Assembly (NCBI RefSeq): GCF_014356525.2
Contig: NC_052512.1
Span: 1,164,797 to 1,228,796, forward strand
DNA: 64,000 bases
Reading direction: 5' to 3'
From: Nilaparvata lugens
Lineage: Eukaryota; Arthropoda; Insecta; Hemiptera; Delphacidae
The notes under the pieces were generated by a model, which worked only from the letters and a program-made list of their open reading frames with translations, made no database searches and was not told the DNA's origin. Shown here one piece after another: positions 31,383-41,811 of this stretch. Position numbers and translations under genes: made by a program. Within the stretch, counting starts at the first letter, position 1; each line of letters starts with the position of its first letter.

Positions 31383-32624
31383 TGATATTCTGGATGTGGA
31401 GACAGAGCTTCAGTTTTATAATGACATAACCAAATTCCAGTTTCATACACATACAGTTTATTCAGGACAAGAAATAAAAAACTCTGATGAAGCTCGAATT
31501 GGAATAAATTCATTGGATGTTTATACTTTACCTTGCAAATCATTTATATTAATTGAGGGAACGGTGAGCTGTACAAAACCGGCAGCGCCTGCGATTACAG
31601 TAGCAGGGGAGGCAACTCAACCGGCTGGTGCGCCCATTGCGGCAGACTATAAATTAAGCAGTAACATAGTGGGCAACCTTTTTGATGAAATACGATACGA
31701 ATTAGCAGGTCAACAAATTTCCAAATCAAGATTAATTGGTTTAACTTCTACAATTAAAGCTATTCTTGTGAAGAACGCATCTGATAAAAACACATATCAT
31801 TTAGCTGGTTTTGACAGAGCAGGATATGAGCTAACAGATAATAAATTCACTTTCTGTGTGCCGTTGAAATTAATCCTTCCATTTTTTGAAGATTTTCAAA
31901 GAATAATTTTAAACTTGAAACAAGAGCTTGTATTATTGAGGTCGCCCTCAGACCTCAATTGCGTCGAGTCTGCAACCGGTACAGAGGTTAGTGTAAAAAT
32001 TACTAAGCTCCAATGGCGGATGCCCTACATTACTTTAGAAGATCATGTGCGATTGAAATTTTTGAGACTGCTCGATGCCGACACTCCACTGAAATTAAGT
32101 TTCCGCCATTGGGAAATTTGTGAATTACCAATTTGCAAAATTCACTTGTTCATTCTTGGTCAGTACGCACAACATCGAATTTTGATACTCCAAAATATAT
32201 TATAATTGCATTTCAAACTGATCGAAAGAATAAAATTAAAAAATCAATATCTAATTTTGACAGCTGTAATATTTACAATGTTAAAGTATATTTGAATAGT
32301 GAGTATTATCCATACGAAAATCTGCTAGGTAAGAAGGAAGTTTTATACCGGATGTTCCTGGATTTCGCACCTTCGTATTATAATCATTCAATCAATAGCG
32401 AACTCGGAACAGAAATCGATTTTAAAACGTTTTGTGAATCAACACCGCTGATTGTTGTAGATTGTTCACACCAACCAAGTCATTTGAAATCATCGACAGA
32501 TGTTCGTATTGAAATGGAATTTAATAGTGCAGTACCTGCAAATACTTCCGCGTATTGCGTTTTAATTAGCGATCGTGTGATGGAGTACACGCCACTCACG
32601 AGCATGGTGAAAGAAGTTCAGTAA
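31360..32624 (+). pseudogene. Major capsid protein (double jelly-roll), one frameshift
   Basis: The first frame (31360-32205) starts MSGGAAISDILDVETELQFY and includes FDEIRYELAGQQI, a signature of arthropod Polinton capsid proteins. The second frame (about 32133-32624) carries YIIIAFQTDRKN, VKVYLNSEYYPYEN, PLIVVDCSHQ and ANTSAYCVLISDR, matching the C-terminal half of the family. The frames overlap at 32133-32205, so a single indel near 32130-32150 breaks an otherwise full-length gene (about 420 aa, near the usual size). This protein forms the capsid hexons. Confidence 0.9.
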
Positions 32625-32652
32625 TTTGTTGATAGAGTGCATCACTGCAGGT

Positions 32653-32695
32653 TATATAAGGTGTGTACTGCACCAAATGTAAGCCATTATCAGTT
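32653..32695 (+). promoter_or_regulatory. Candidate core promoter of the right-end gene cluster
   Basis: TATATAAG (32653-32660) is followed by TCAGTT (32690-32695), the arthropod initiator sequence, then by an ATG at 32715. The spacing is a few bases longer than the usual 30. It lies in the short gap after the capsid gene, so the next gene may have its own start of transcription. Confidence 0.5.
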
Positions 32696-32714
32696 TTACC
32701 TTTGAACAGGAATC

Positions 32715-33687
32715 ATGTCCTATTCTTTGTGTTCTGATATTTTGGTGGACAAGCCACAAACTCGCTCTATCCAGTGTGATCTTGATTCTGATATTTTGGA
32801 CAAAGCTCAGTCGTCGCTACTTTACGATATTGAATCAACAATTTCTATTATGAACCAAGGAGAAGCAGTACACCAATCCAGAAGTCGGGAGAGGAGGAGG
32901 AGGAGGGGGCGCCAGAGGTGGAGGAACAGAAACGTGAAGAGGAACAGAAAGGAGTGCAAAAGCAGACACCTACGAAAATTGCTACGGTTGATCTTCACTG
33001 GTTTAAACAAACTTGTAATCAAATTATTGTGAAAGAACTTGCTATTGTCGATGAGAGCAATAATTATGTTGTATTTCATTTCAAATCACCATTTCCAAAG
33101 ATGGAATTGACTACAAAATTGTTTAACGACGTAACATGGCTGGAACGTAACTATCATAAAATAAAATGGAGCGATGGAGATTTGGAATGGAATGAGACAA
33201 TTATCCGTGAATACCTCGCAGGTTATGAAAAAATTTTTACAAAAGGAACTGAGAAAGCAAAGTTTTTGAGAAGATTGCATTCTAACGTACAATGCATACC
33301 GAGGACTTTCTCAAGCCCGATTTCAGCTTTTTCACCACTTCGTGGTGTTATGATGCATGTAAGATACATAAGTATAGACCCGATGGAAGGTGTGCGTTGT
33401 ACAGTGCCCAACATTATAATTCTCTGCTGTTTAAAAATATGTATCAAACAAATAATTTCTTGTGCGAGAATACTCGTATGAAAAGTATGAAATTGGCGCC
33501 TATGTATACGAATGCTCAGAAAAGAAACTTTGCACGATATGGATTCTTCTACAACGGAAAGGAATTACAGTGTGTTTATTGCTCGCATGCACTGAGACTG
33601 CATAAAGCTCGCACGTGTTGTCTGTCTACAATTATTAATGAAGAAAGACCGTTTAATTACTCTATAATAGTGCCAGCCTACACATAG
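32715..33687 (+). pseudogene. Accessory protein of an uncharacterised transposon-associated family, with BIR-like C-terminus
   Basis: Three overlapping frames (32715-33032, 32918-33481, 33292-33687) appear to be one gene. The N-terminal part has two similar SDILDK/SDILVDK words, then an E-rich or R-rich stretch depending on frame. The centre has WLERNYHKIKW and IFTKGTEKAKFLRR, which match an uncharacterised family seen in many cnidarian and arthropod transposon-borne ORFs (W...HG..W..G and YVKG.EK motifs, from memory). The last frame has CALYSAQH, part of the same family pattern, followed by NFARYGFFYNG and LQCVYC, which look like half a BIR zinc site. Function is unknown. Frameshifts lie near 32850-32900 and 33290. 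Confidence 0.5.
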
Positions 33688-33705
33688 TTTTACTACTCGA
33701 CAACG

Positions 33706-33981
33706 ATGGATCCGGCAAAGTGGTTAGCTGCTGAAAACGAATTGGAAGTGAGGTTAAAAAACTGCATAGACTGGTATGATGAGTGTGAAAGTGCAATTCA
33801 GAAATCATCTAGTGAAAATTATAGTTTGGCGAAACAATTGAAAGACATTTTTCTAAGCACAGTTAATTTGAACGATATAAAAGACTATTTGTGCTATTAC
33901 CGTCCATACAATTTGTCTGTAGATAAATTGATTAAAATTGAAGATGAAGTTATGATGTATTGTTGTAGTGAAATGTTGTAA
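33706..33981 (+). CDS. Hypothetical 91-aa protein
   Basis: This is an intact frame starting 18 bp after the previous stop. It is predicted largely helical and acidic, with several Cys (CIDWYDECES; YCCSEML at the end). No family is recognised. The close spacing suggests co-expression with the neighbours. Confidence 0.55.
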   Translation: MDPAKWLAAENELEVRLKNCIDWYDECESAIQKSSSENYSLAKQLKDIFLSTVNLNDIKDYLCYYRPYNLSVDKLIKIEDEVMMYCCSEML

Positions 33982-34035
33982 ACAAATTCCATTTCCTCGA
34001 ACATTTTGGTTTAGTATCAGTGTAGACTTGATTGA

Positions 34036-34500
34036 GTGAGCACGCGAGAAACGCCCCCTCAGACACAACTGTTACAGCTTGACCTTATCAAGAGATACGC
34101 CCCCTCAGAGCCAACTCTGTTACAGCTAAGTGCACATTCCTTCCTTATCAATTTTATTGTTCATAACATAATCAAGGTCATGCAGTGTTTTAGCTTTGCT
34201 AAATTCAAAAAATTATCTCGTCTCTTGATGTCAATTTCATTCAATGAATTTGATTCTATTGCAAAAAATATTAAATTTTCAACAGGATTCCAAGGCGATG
34301 ATGTTGATCAAGCGTTAACAAAAACAGAAAATGTACATTTTCCAATTTTATCTGAGATTTTCGAATTATTGGACATACTAGATACAGGTCATCTACATTA
34401 TTGTAGTGCAAATGATTTCTCAACTATTGTTACAAATTCCGATGAACTTTGGAAATGCTTGTATGACATTGCAGATAAAAAATGTAAAAGATCAACTTAG
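34036..34500 (+). CDS. Hypothetical 154-aa helical protein, possibly death-fold-like
   Basis: This is an intact frame from 34036. Residues about 50-150 (KLSRLLMSISFNEFDSIAKN, later SEIFELLDILDTGHLH, then DFSTIV) have the amphipathic-helix rhythm of death-effector domains. The match is only a by-eye resemblance and could be any helical bundle. An internal ATG at 34180 (MQCFSFAKFKKL) might be the true start, because the first 48 residues repeat sequence also found in the terminal region. It lies just inside the inverted repeats. Confidence 0.45.
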   Translation: MSTRETPPQTQLLQLDLIKRYAPSEPTLLQLSAHSFLINFIVHNIIKVMQCFSFAKFKKLSRLLMSISFNEFDSIAKNIKFSTGFQGDDVDQALTKTENVHFPILSEIFELLDILDTGHLHYCSANDFSTIVTNSDELWKCLYDIADKKCKRST

Positions 34501-34504
34501 ATCA

Positions 34505-36002
34505 TTGACCTCTCACTGTTAAGACATCAATAGAGCTGATACCCCAAGTGATATAGGTCTGAGGATATCTATAGCCATTTTTGGAATGCTTGTTCATACT
34601 AAATTTACTATAGATATTCTCGGAGAGCACACTTAAAAAAGCAACGCCTGCGGTTTGTACAGCACATAGAAAATTTCAATATAAATTTGTGAAATTTTTC
34701 TTAACTGTCAGGTGGAAAGCAAACCAATTATTTGCAATTTTACAGTATAAAGATGTAACAGATTCACTCATCTAGCATTCACTTTAATTTGACAGTAGAG
34801 CATTAGATGGATTCACTTTAATCTGTCACTATAGAGAGAGGGAAAGCAGACTTCGTAGCAGGACTGCTAGTAGTAGCGAACGGTCAATCATAGTGGAGAA
34901 CGGAATGAATTCTCTATTCTCTCTTTACTCCTCATTCGTAAAATGCTGTGCTCCGCTACGCGGAAAGAGCCATTTTACGGATGACGAAGTAAAGGAGAGC
35001 AAACTCAACACACATGGCTTTTGCAGCAACGCGCGAGGAGGCTCGAATTGGGTGCATACCAGTCTGCTACTTGTCTAAAACACATAGGAGCGCATTACCA
35101 TTTCTCTCTCTCTATAACCTTGGCACGAGCGATGGATTTCACTACGTAACATCACATTAGATAAGGAAAGTACAGCATGCGTCGAATTGCAGCAACAGAA
35201 GGTGTCATTTGCTTTGAAACGTTCGAACTGATAAGATGAGTGCTTATTTCGATTGTGAAATATGATAGATTTGATGTTGAAATTGAAGTGAACATAATAT
35301 TTAAACGATTTGTGACAAAATCAGGAAATTGAAGAAGTTTTGGGCAATAGCCTGTTTTTTCTTTTCCAACTATTGTATTGTTCGCTCTATCTAATAAATA
35401 AATAAATAAAGCTAATGAGAGAATGCTTTATTCGTGTAGATTACAATATATACTGGTTTTTTACACTTATATACAATTATAAATGAATTTACATAATATA
35501 GACTGAGAAAATATTTTTTGAAGTGCATATGATATGAAAAAAGCAGTTGTCTATAGTTGTAGCTAATATTGTTATGCATTAACATGAATTTGGAAAGAAT
35601 ATTTGAAAGATCCTTGCAACTAACTCTAGAACGAGAAACTTAAGAGTAATAGGGTTTTAGCACATCTACAAAAGAGTTTCTTATCTATACTAGACTGGGA
35701 TTGATTCACTTTAATCTGTCAGTATAAGTTGAATTGGGTTCTTATATCTTAGAGATTCATGATGCTGAAGTAAGATCTGACTGAGAGAATAATTTGAGCA
35801 TATCTTCCAAGGTTGACTCTCACTGTCAGTATAGCATTAGATGGATTCACTCATCTAGCATTCACTTTAATTTGACAGTATAGCATTAGATGGATTCACT
35901 TTAATCTGTCAGTAGAAATATGGATTCACTTTAATTTGACAGTAGAGAATTTTTTCCCTCAAAGGGAAATTTTTTTTTCCCTTTTTCCCTCCCCCTCGTC
36001 CT
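34505..36002. repeat. Right subterminal region with dispersed TGGATTCACTTTAAT repeats
   Basis: No gene is present. The words GGATTCACTTTAATCTGTCA and CATTCACTTTAATTTGACAG recur at about 34775, 34808, 35702, 35860, 35887 and 35923, often followed by GTATAGCATTAGAT. The stretch 35023-35261 is the inverted counterpart of 3815-4043. The stretch 34540-34596 is the inverted counterpart of 3462-3508. Confidence 0.8.
35335..35419 (+). mobile_element. Short retroposon 3' tail module
   Basis: TTTTGGGCAATAGCCTGTT is followed by TTCTTTTCCAACTATTGTAT and a (AATA)n-type tail. The same module appears at about 27335-27427 and 56195-56280, and inverted at about 38661-38740. It looks like the 3' end of a SINE or LINE family. 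No 5' part is evident. Confidence 0.55.
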
Positions 36003-36181
36003 CACTGGGAGAGGGGAGAGGGAGAGGGAGAGGGAGAAGGAGAGGGAGAGGGAGAGGGTGAAGGAGAGGGAGAAGGAGAGGGAGAGGGAGAGGGGAGGGA
36101 GAAGGAGAGGGAGAAGGAGAGGGAGAGGGAGAGGGGGAGGAGAGGGGGGCGCAGAGGGGGAGGGGGGAGGGGGGAGGGGGA
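36003..36181 (+). repeat. Polypurine GAGAGGGA tract next to the right terminus
   Basis: About 180 bases of almost pure purine on the plus strand, dominated by GAGAGG and GGGAGA units. It ends in G runs (GGGGGAGG) directly inside the right terminal repeat. The left terminus has no counterpart. Frames within it are meaningless low complexity. Confidence 0.9.
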
Positions 36182-36256
36182 TTTGCGCAAAAATTTTTCC
36201 TTATTTCTCAGGGATTGCGCAAAAAAACCGGTCTGAACTCTCTATATGAGTCTACT
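36180..36256 (-). repeat. Right terminal inverted repeat of the Polinton
   Basis: This matches the left end in inverted orientation for about 70 bases, ending GAGTCTACT at 36256. It is followed by the duplication GACATT (36257-36262). The inner border is blurred by the adjacent polypurine tract. Confidence 0.92.
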
Positions 36257-36547
36257 GACATTATTCAAGTGCTTATTATCATAGATCTGATTTCGATTGC
36301 TTTCATTGTATACACATACAAACGGTTGATTTTCTGCTCCATAAAGTTCGAAGTAATACCATGAGTTTGTCATCGTCAGTAACCACATTTGTAGTGAATT
36401 TTTCTAAATAGTGTCTTATTCCACCATACATCGGGCACCTCAACAGAAAATGCTCCACAAATTCCTTCTCTTTCATATTACAAATAGGGCATTCTAATGA
36501 GCTGTTAATCCATATTCCCAGGTCTCTATTATTATATAAATAGAAAG
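36257..36547 (-). pseudogene. C-terminal tail of a non-LTR reverse transcriptase (right of the Polinton)
   Basis: The minus-strand frame (36547 down to 36303) has ECPICNMKEKEFVEHFLLRC followed by P, the Cys/His segment found after the RT domain in Jockey/I/CR1-type elements. The upstream end at 36547 abuts the 13-bp duplication AGTCAGAACAGTA, so the element is 5'-truncated. The 3' remainder is at 2703-3383. The apparent N-terminal 40 residues of the open frame (36644-36548) are translated flanking repeat and do not belong. Confidence 0.75.
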
Positions 36548-36560
36548 AGTCAGAACAGTA

Positions 36561-36745
36561 GCACACGGCCAGTTCACTGCCTAATGCATTGATTGTGAGC
36601 CTTTTTACTCGGTCTCTCTCATATTCTCTCACTCTCTTTCTCATTTCCTTTCTAACTAGTCTCAGAACTTCCTTTCTTTGGATCTATAGTCAGTGACCAT
36701 TATCATGGTTATTGTTGTGGGAGTGATTGACAAAGTTTGCAATTC
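36561..36745 (+). repeat. Repeat of about 400 bp, unit 2, right half
   Basis: This continues unit 2 after the nested insertions. It matches 2303-2490, including CAGTTCACTGCCTAA, GTCAGTGACCAT and GGTTATTGTTGTGGGAGTGA. Confidence 0.8.
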
Positions 36746-37954
36746 ACAAAATATATTTCTTTGTGTAATGGTTCAATCAACAATTTTACGATTATTGTGC
36801 AATGACAAAAATAAAACAAATGAATAGCTGTAGTGTGAACTTGAGTGTAGGTTTTGAAACATCAAAACAATGAAGGTGAGCCCTCTTCTGTCAACATTGT
36901 CCTACTATAGCGTTGTCCTTCGTCCTAACTTCTTTCAGTTTTCATTGTCATTTTGTCATTACAAATTCAACCCTCAATAGTTGTCACCACCTACTAATTT
37001 CACACCCGCTCATCCTTTGTCTATCACCACCTACACCTCTAATGTCTTTCTTTCCCTTCACATGACTGTAGTGAACCTCCCTAGCTGTAAAACTCAGGAA
37101 GTATTGTACTAATTTTGAAATCCGCGATTCGTATAATAATATTACTCATCATGTGTTTGTGAATGTATAGAACTTTATGAATACTTTATATATTATGGAA
37201 TAAGTCAGAATCAAAATTCAAGACAGACAGCTGAAATCACGTGTTGACACATAAACGACAGACATTCTGTATAATTACTCGCAAAACACAGACACCCATC
37301 AACTGGTTTGGTGATGTCACCACACATTTTTTCTTACACAATAATTCCAATGTTACCCTGATTCAATACCCGCTATTACTTAGTAATAGCTTTCTATTTA
37401 GTAGGTATTGGTTATATCCTCAATAAATGTCGTCAAATCATGTTATAGCTTTCGTTCAATAACTGCAAATATACAGGTTAATCAAGTTGGAAATCGTATA
37501 AATTCGATTTGTATACAATGATGGAATAGTTTATGATAAGAAAAGTTGTACATACTGCTGATATTTTCAATTTTTTTTGTATATAATTTCAATAGAATAG
37601 TGGAATAAGAGCGATATTGTCAGTTCCACATCATTTATTTGAGCCATATTGGTTTAGTTTATTCGTTCAAAAAAAAATTATGTGGAACTGACAACATCGC
37701 TTTCATTTCACCTTGATATGGAGAAATTCCACAATATCTCTGTTCATACAGTAAAGTTGAAAAAATATTATTATCTTGATTTAATTTTAATTCTAACTAT
37801 ATTAAGTTTGTTCATATACCTTTAGGTCTTTAAGGTGTGTGGTCAACGTTTTTAATCCATGCTCTTAATTTTTAATGTTATTACAACTGTTTATTTTATA
37901 AGAACCAAGAAGGACAAACAAAAAACCAATAGATGTGATAATTTTCAATGAGAC
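36746..37954. other. AT-rich DNA, no gene seen
   Basis: No coding signal or named repeat could be supported, apart from similarity between TGTGGAACTGACAACATCGC (about 37680) and the inverted AGCGATATTGTCAGTTCCACA (37610-37630). These form a possible fold-back pair about 90 bp across. Confidence 0.5.
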
Positions 37955-37959
37955 TTTAT

Positions 37960-39339
37960 TTAAAAATGAGAAAATGGGATTGATGGCTCCCTGATTGCCA
38001 TACTTCGACAAGTTCGAGGATCCAGTATCTCTGGCAACAAGGCGTGATGGTAGAAATGAATTAATTTTTTCTCCATCTTCTCGGTCTAAAACCTGTCATC
38101 CCTCTCGATCTTTTTAATATGGATATCTTTTTTTGTCCATACTACAAAATAACAGATTTTTTATCAGCTACATGTAGTTGCCCTTGCACCTGAAAAATCA
38201 AGAAACAGCCCAACTTAGAAAATTCCACACATTGTTAGGTAAACGTGCACGTATGAAACTATTTATCATCCTATGGTATCATGAGGGGCTACTAATTTTT
38301 TTAATGAATCAGCCAGTACCTTATTGTATCTTGTTTTAGGCTTGCTCAACATTTTTCGAAAAATACTGTCACTTTCAAATGTCAATTCAATGAATTAAAC
38401 CAGAGAGAAACAATAGCATAATTTACGCTATTATTTCTCCATGATTAAACGTAGACAAACTAGGATAATAGTTATTCATCCTTGGTAAAACAGCTGATAA
38501 TTTAGCCCTCTGTCAATAACTGAAGATGGGAGTGCCTGTGTAGGAGTGAGACAGAATTATGTTCAGCTGTTGAACTATTGCAATCAATCAGTTTATCCCA
38601 TGAGAAGTATTATCTTGCAATATTAATTAACAAAATATCGGGGCACCGAGCTTTGCTTGTTATTTATTTATTGATAAACAGAACACAATTCTTCAAAATG
38701 ATTGGGGAAGGACTAACAGGCATAGCCCAAAACGGTTTTTTCTGTCATAAATAAAATTATTTTTCTCATCTCACGTTTATTTCATGACGGTTTTGAAAGT
38801 TTCCGTTATTGTAGGTTAGATATATCAAAAATCACCTATGAATTTACCTGGTAATAATAATATTGTGGTTTTTCTTGAGACGGACGTTTCCACAACGTAG
38901 TTTTTCCAAGCAGAATGATTTCACTTTGATCACGGCTTCGCTGATAGTGAGGTTTTCAGCAGACTTCGGACATTTCACCTCAATCAGTTATCACCTCCGA
39001 CCAGTCCGTCAGGTGAAGCCGCCAAGAAGTCATGTTCTTTGTCAACAAACAAACCGCAAGGCTGAACTTGAATTTCTTCCATTTCTTGAAACGCATTTAT
39101 GGCAGCTGGTTCGTGGAGCTGTCCATACAACGAACTTCATTGTCCATTCTGATGATTTTGAAGTTGAAGACACCAGTGTCATATAACCATTATTACTTTT
39201 TTCACACTCGTAGTCCAAAGATCTCAATTCTTGCACAAGATGTTTGCCGTCCACAATAAATCGGCCAGAAATAATATTAAAATCGTCTTTGGGTGGTCTT
39301 CCATCCGGCTCAACTATTAGATCTGGATACTCATCATAT
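37960..39339 (-). pseudogene. Second MULE/YqaJ-type gene, two exons with an intron
   Basis: Exon 38848-39339 follows an acceptor (TTACAG) and contains MULE N-terminal-like sequence (DGRPPKDDFNIISGRFIVDG). After a frame change comes a YqaJ core: CGLFVDKEHDFLAASPDGL, then EVKCP. The donor CAG/GTAAAT at 38847 and acceptor TTTTTCAG at 38190 join QYYYYQ to VQGQLHVADKK, restoring the conserved YYYQVQGQLH motif. Exon 37960-38189 ends with RSMAIREPSIPF, a stop and an overlapping AATAAA signal. The transposase core seen in the 10-13 kb copy is missing between the two domains. Several frameshifts remain. Confidence 0.7.
38661..38740 (-). mobile_element. Short retroposon 3' tail module, inverted
   Basis: TTATTTATTTATTGATAAAC through GGCATAGCCCAAAAC is the reverse complement of the tail module at 35335. 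It lies in the intron of the YqaJ gene. Confidence 0.5.
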
Positions 39340-39878
39340 CTGTAATTAAATGGGGGTGATTAATTATCGAAACATGTTGAAAAATGATTGAGATTTTATA
39401 TTTTATTGGCGCACGCACATAGCAGCAGACAGACGGGGAGAATATCAACTTCGGCATGCCAGAGTAAGCAGACATAAAAATGTTTCTCCGCCTATGTCTG
39501 CTTTTGTGTGCGTAAAGAGAACTAGGAGAGCATAGAGACTCTTTGACAAATTCTAGATCTATAGTAATTAGGCCAATATCATTTTACTAAAAATGTCAAC
39601 TTGGAATTATAATTAGTTTTAGTATTGGAATGAACTTCTCTCTCTGAAGTTTATAGCGATGAAGAGTAGGTTTATATATCACAGTATGTCGATAATCTTT
39701 CTCAGAAATGATAATCGTATGCCTGTGAATATCTTTTATCTATGTATTCTTTCTCCCTTACCAATTGAGCTGAAGATAGTAATTCATAACTTCGTTATAT
39801 ATATATTGTATAACACTATACTCCATATTGACACACATATATAACTGTATACTGTATTATATAGCCATTGACACAGCA

Positions 39879-41224
39879 GACAGAACAACATGACAAGCAA
39901 TACTCCAAATCCAAACAAAACCTAACTCGCACTCTCTCTGACAATCGCTATCTCTCTCTTCCAACCCCTAAGTTTGGAGAAGCTATACAGCTGTGAGAGA
40001 GAAACGCGTTTGGCGAATGATAGTTTCATGCTTTCTCCCCTATCCCTGTCACACTCTTTCTCACTTCAGCCCATTGTAATATTTTCTGTTGTAGAACGGT
40101 GTGCAGAAAGTCTCTTCGGGTTTGGAAGAGGCGCCTATTGCATGAATGAACTAGTAATATTAGTCTTTTTAACTAGTGTGGAATTTATTGTACTGTACTA
40201 AAATATCAAATAAATATTAGTCAGGTGATCGAGTCATTATTGCTATTTTCATATTGTAGGCTATATTTGTTTTTTTTAGCTTCGAAATACTAGCTTGAAA
40301 AAATATTTATCTTACTAAAAGTATCAAATATTAACTATGAAAATTATTCTCGTTCTTGTTTAGCATCTACAAACGCCTTCAACACAACCTAGCTGAATCA
40401 TTCAACTTCTAATAAAATTGATCTTATTGTGAATCTTCTCTTGCAAGACAATACTAGTCCAAAATCATATTTCTCAATGAGTAATATTGTGGGTTGATCC
40501 AACAAAGCTTTATATAACAGTTGAAAAAAACAATAGAATATAGAAAAAAGTGGACCAGTGAACAAAATACATTCTACTTGTTAGGAAGTATAGAGAACAC
40601 CATATTCGTATATATGAAATTAGTTGTAAGTTGTGATGATGACATACCTTGTTAGTAAAGTATCACAGACGTTACTCTCCACGTAAGAAACTATTTCGCG
40701 TTGAGGTGGTATCAATCTCATGGTTCAAAGCTGGTTGTAGACCAATTGAGGGGAATGGTGGCACAATTGTAGCAAAATCAGAGGTGCCATCAAGGACGCT
40801 TTTTTAGATTTGACTCTAAGGTGGAAGAAGATGTTGATGGCCCAGATTTTTCTTCTCCTTTAGATTTCCTTTACAAAAAAAGAAAAGTTTATAGGTCTGA
40901 TGTATTAATTCTCATTGAATTAAATTTTAAATGAATAAAGTTTGGGAAATAATTGAATCATAGTTAAAGAAATGCCTGGAAACGTTATGTTTGTATAGAA
41001 AATAATATTATATAACTTTGAATGTGAATGTCTATTCCAAGTATCATTATTCAAATATGTGTTTTTTATATTATAATGTATGTGTTGGCTTATTCGTTTT
41101 TTCAATTGTTATTTTTATTTATCAAAAAATAACCGGTGGTTTGGTAGATACAAGGATATGGACCATAAAAAACTTCACTTCTTTTTATAGAGGGAAATAA
41201 TAATTACTATACTCGCTGATAATT
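39879..41224 (+). repeat. 1.33-kb duplication, copy 1
   Basis: This is nearly identical to 42204-43532, differing mainly by one- to three-base indels. It is AT-rich. A plus-strand open stretch (about 40785-40931, DVDGPDFSSPLDFLYKKRK then a stop and AATAAAG) could be a terminal exon, but this is weak. Confidence 0.9.
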
Positions 41225-41252
41225 ATATTCTGTAAACTATTAAGTTACTTAC

Positions 41253-41339
41253 TTTTGCTGTAATCTCCATTTCATCAAATGCACTGGTACTTTTCTGTTG
41301 TGTGGTCTTCTCTTCTTTCCTTTAGGAGTTGACGTTGCA
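41253..41339 (-). CDS. Candidate small exon, basic
   Basis: The sequence is bounded on the minus strand by an acceptor (AATTGCAG) and a donor (GTAAGT). It is open in the frame giving ATSTPKGKKRRPHNRKVPVH. It may belong to the MULE/YqaJ gene downstream. Evidence is only splice sites plus openness. Confidence 0.35.
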
Positions 41340-41811
41340 CTGCAATTAAATTTAGAAAAAATTATTCTGGAAACTTGTGATTATGGGATATGAAAAGAAA
41401 GTGTATGAAGCAAATGGATTTGTAAATTCATATTTCCACACAGAGAATGGGCTACTGTGATACTAAATATTGTCTTCGTAAGGGTATAATTGTATTTATG
41501 GTGGAGGGTGAATTCCTATAGGGAATATAGAAGGATCAGACAACCATGAGACATACAATTTTAATTGAATACATTTGACTATTATTAGCATCTAATTACT
41601 TTATTAGAAGTAATGAGCATTGGGATCGGGAACATTTCCAATCACAATTTTCTCTATTTAATTCACTTCATGTATAAGTGATGCTTATAAATTCTTCAAA
41701 GTTGAATATAAGTGTTGTGAGTCGCAAACTATTCATTGTAAATTCTTAACCTGTCGTAACATAATGCAAGTGAGACTGTGGAAATTCGAATCTTGAAATT
41801 ACAAAGTTTAC

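Larger units (their letters stand above)
3384..36256. mobile_element. Polinton/Maverick (adintovirus-like) element, 32.9 kb with nested insertions
   Basis: The ends are inverted repeats starting AGTAGACTCATATAGAGAG, flanked on both sides by the 6-bp duplication GACATT (3378-3383 and 36257-36262). AG ends and 6-bp duplications are the known Polinton signature. Inside lie the full Polinton set: family B polymerase, integrase with chromodomain, packaging ATPase, adenain-type protease, minor and major capsid proteins. An LTR retrotransposon (8.7 kb) and a MULE-YqaJ element (about 5.7 kb) both interrupt the polymerase. Without them the element is about 18 kb, typical for the group. Nearly every core gene has a stop or frameshift, so as assembled the copy looks dead. 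Some frameshifts may be sequencing errors. Confidence 0.93.

Noticed and set aside
36002..36249. Open frames of Ser/Pro/Leu or Glu/Arg repeats
   Set aside because: Translation of the polypurine tract.
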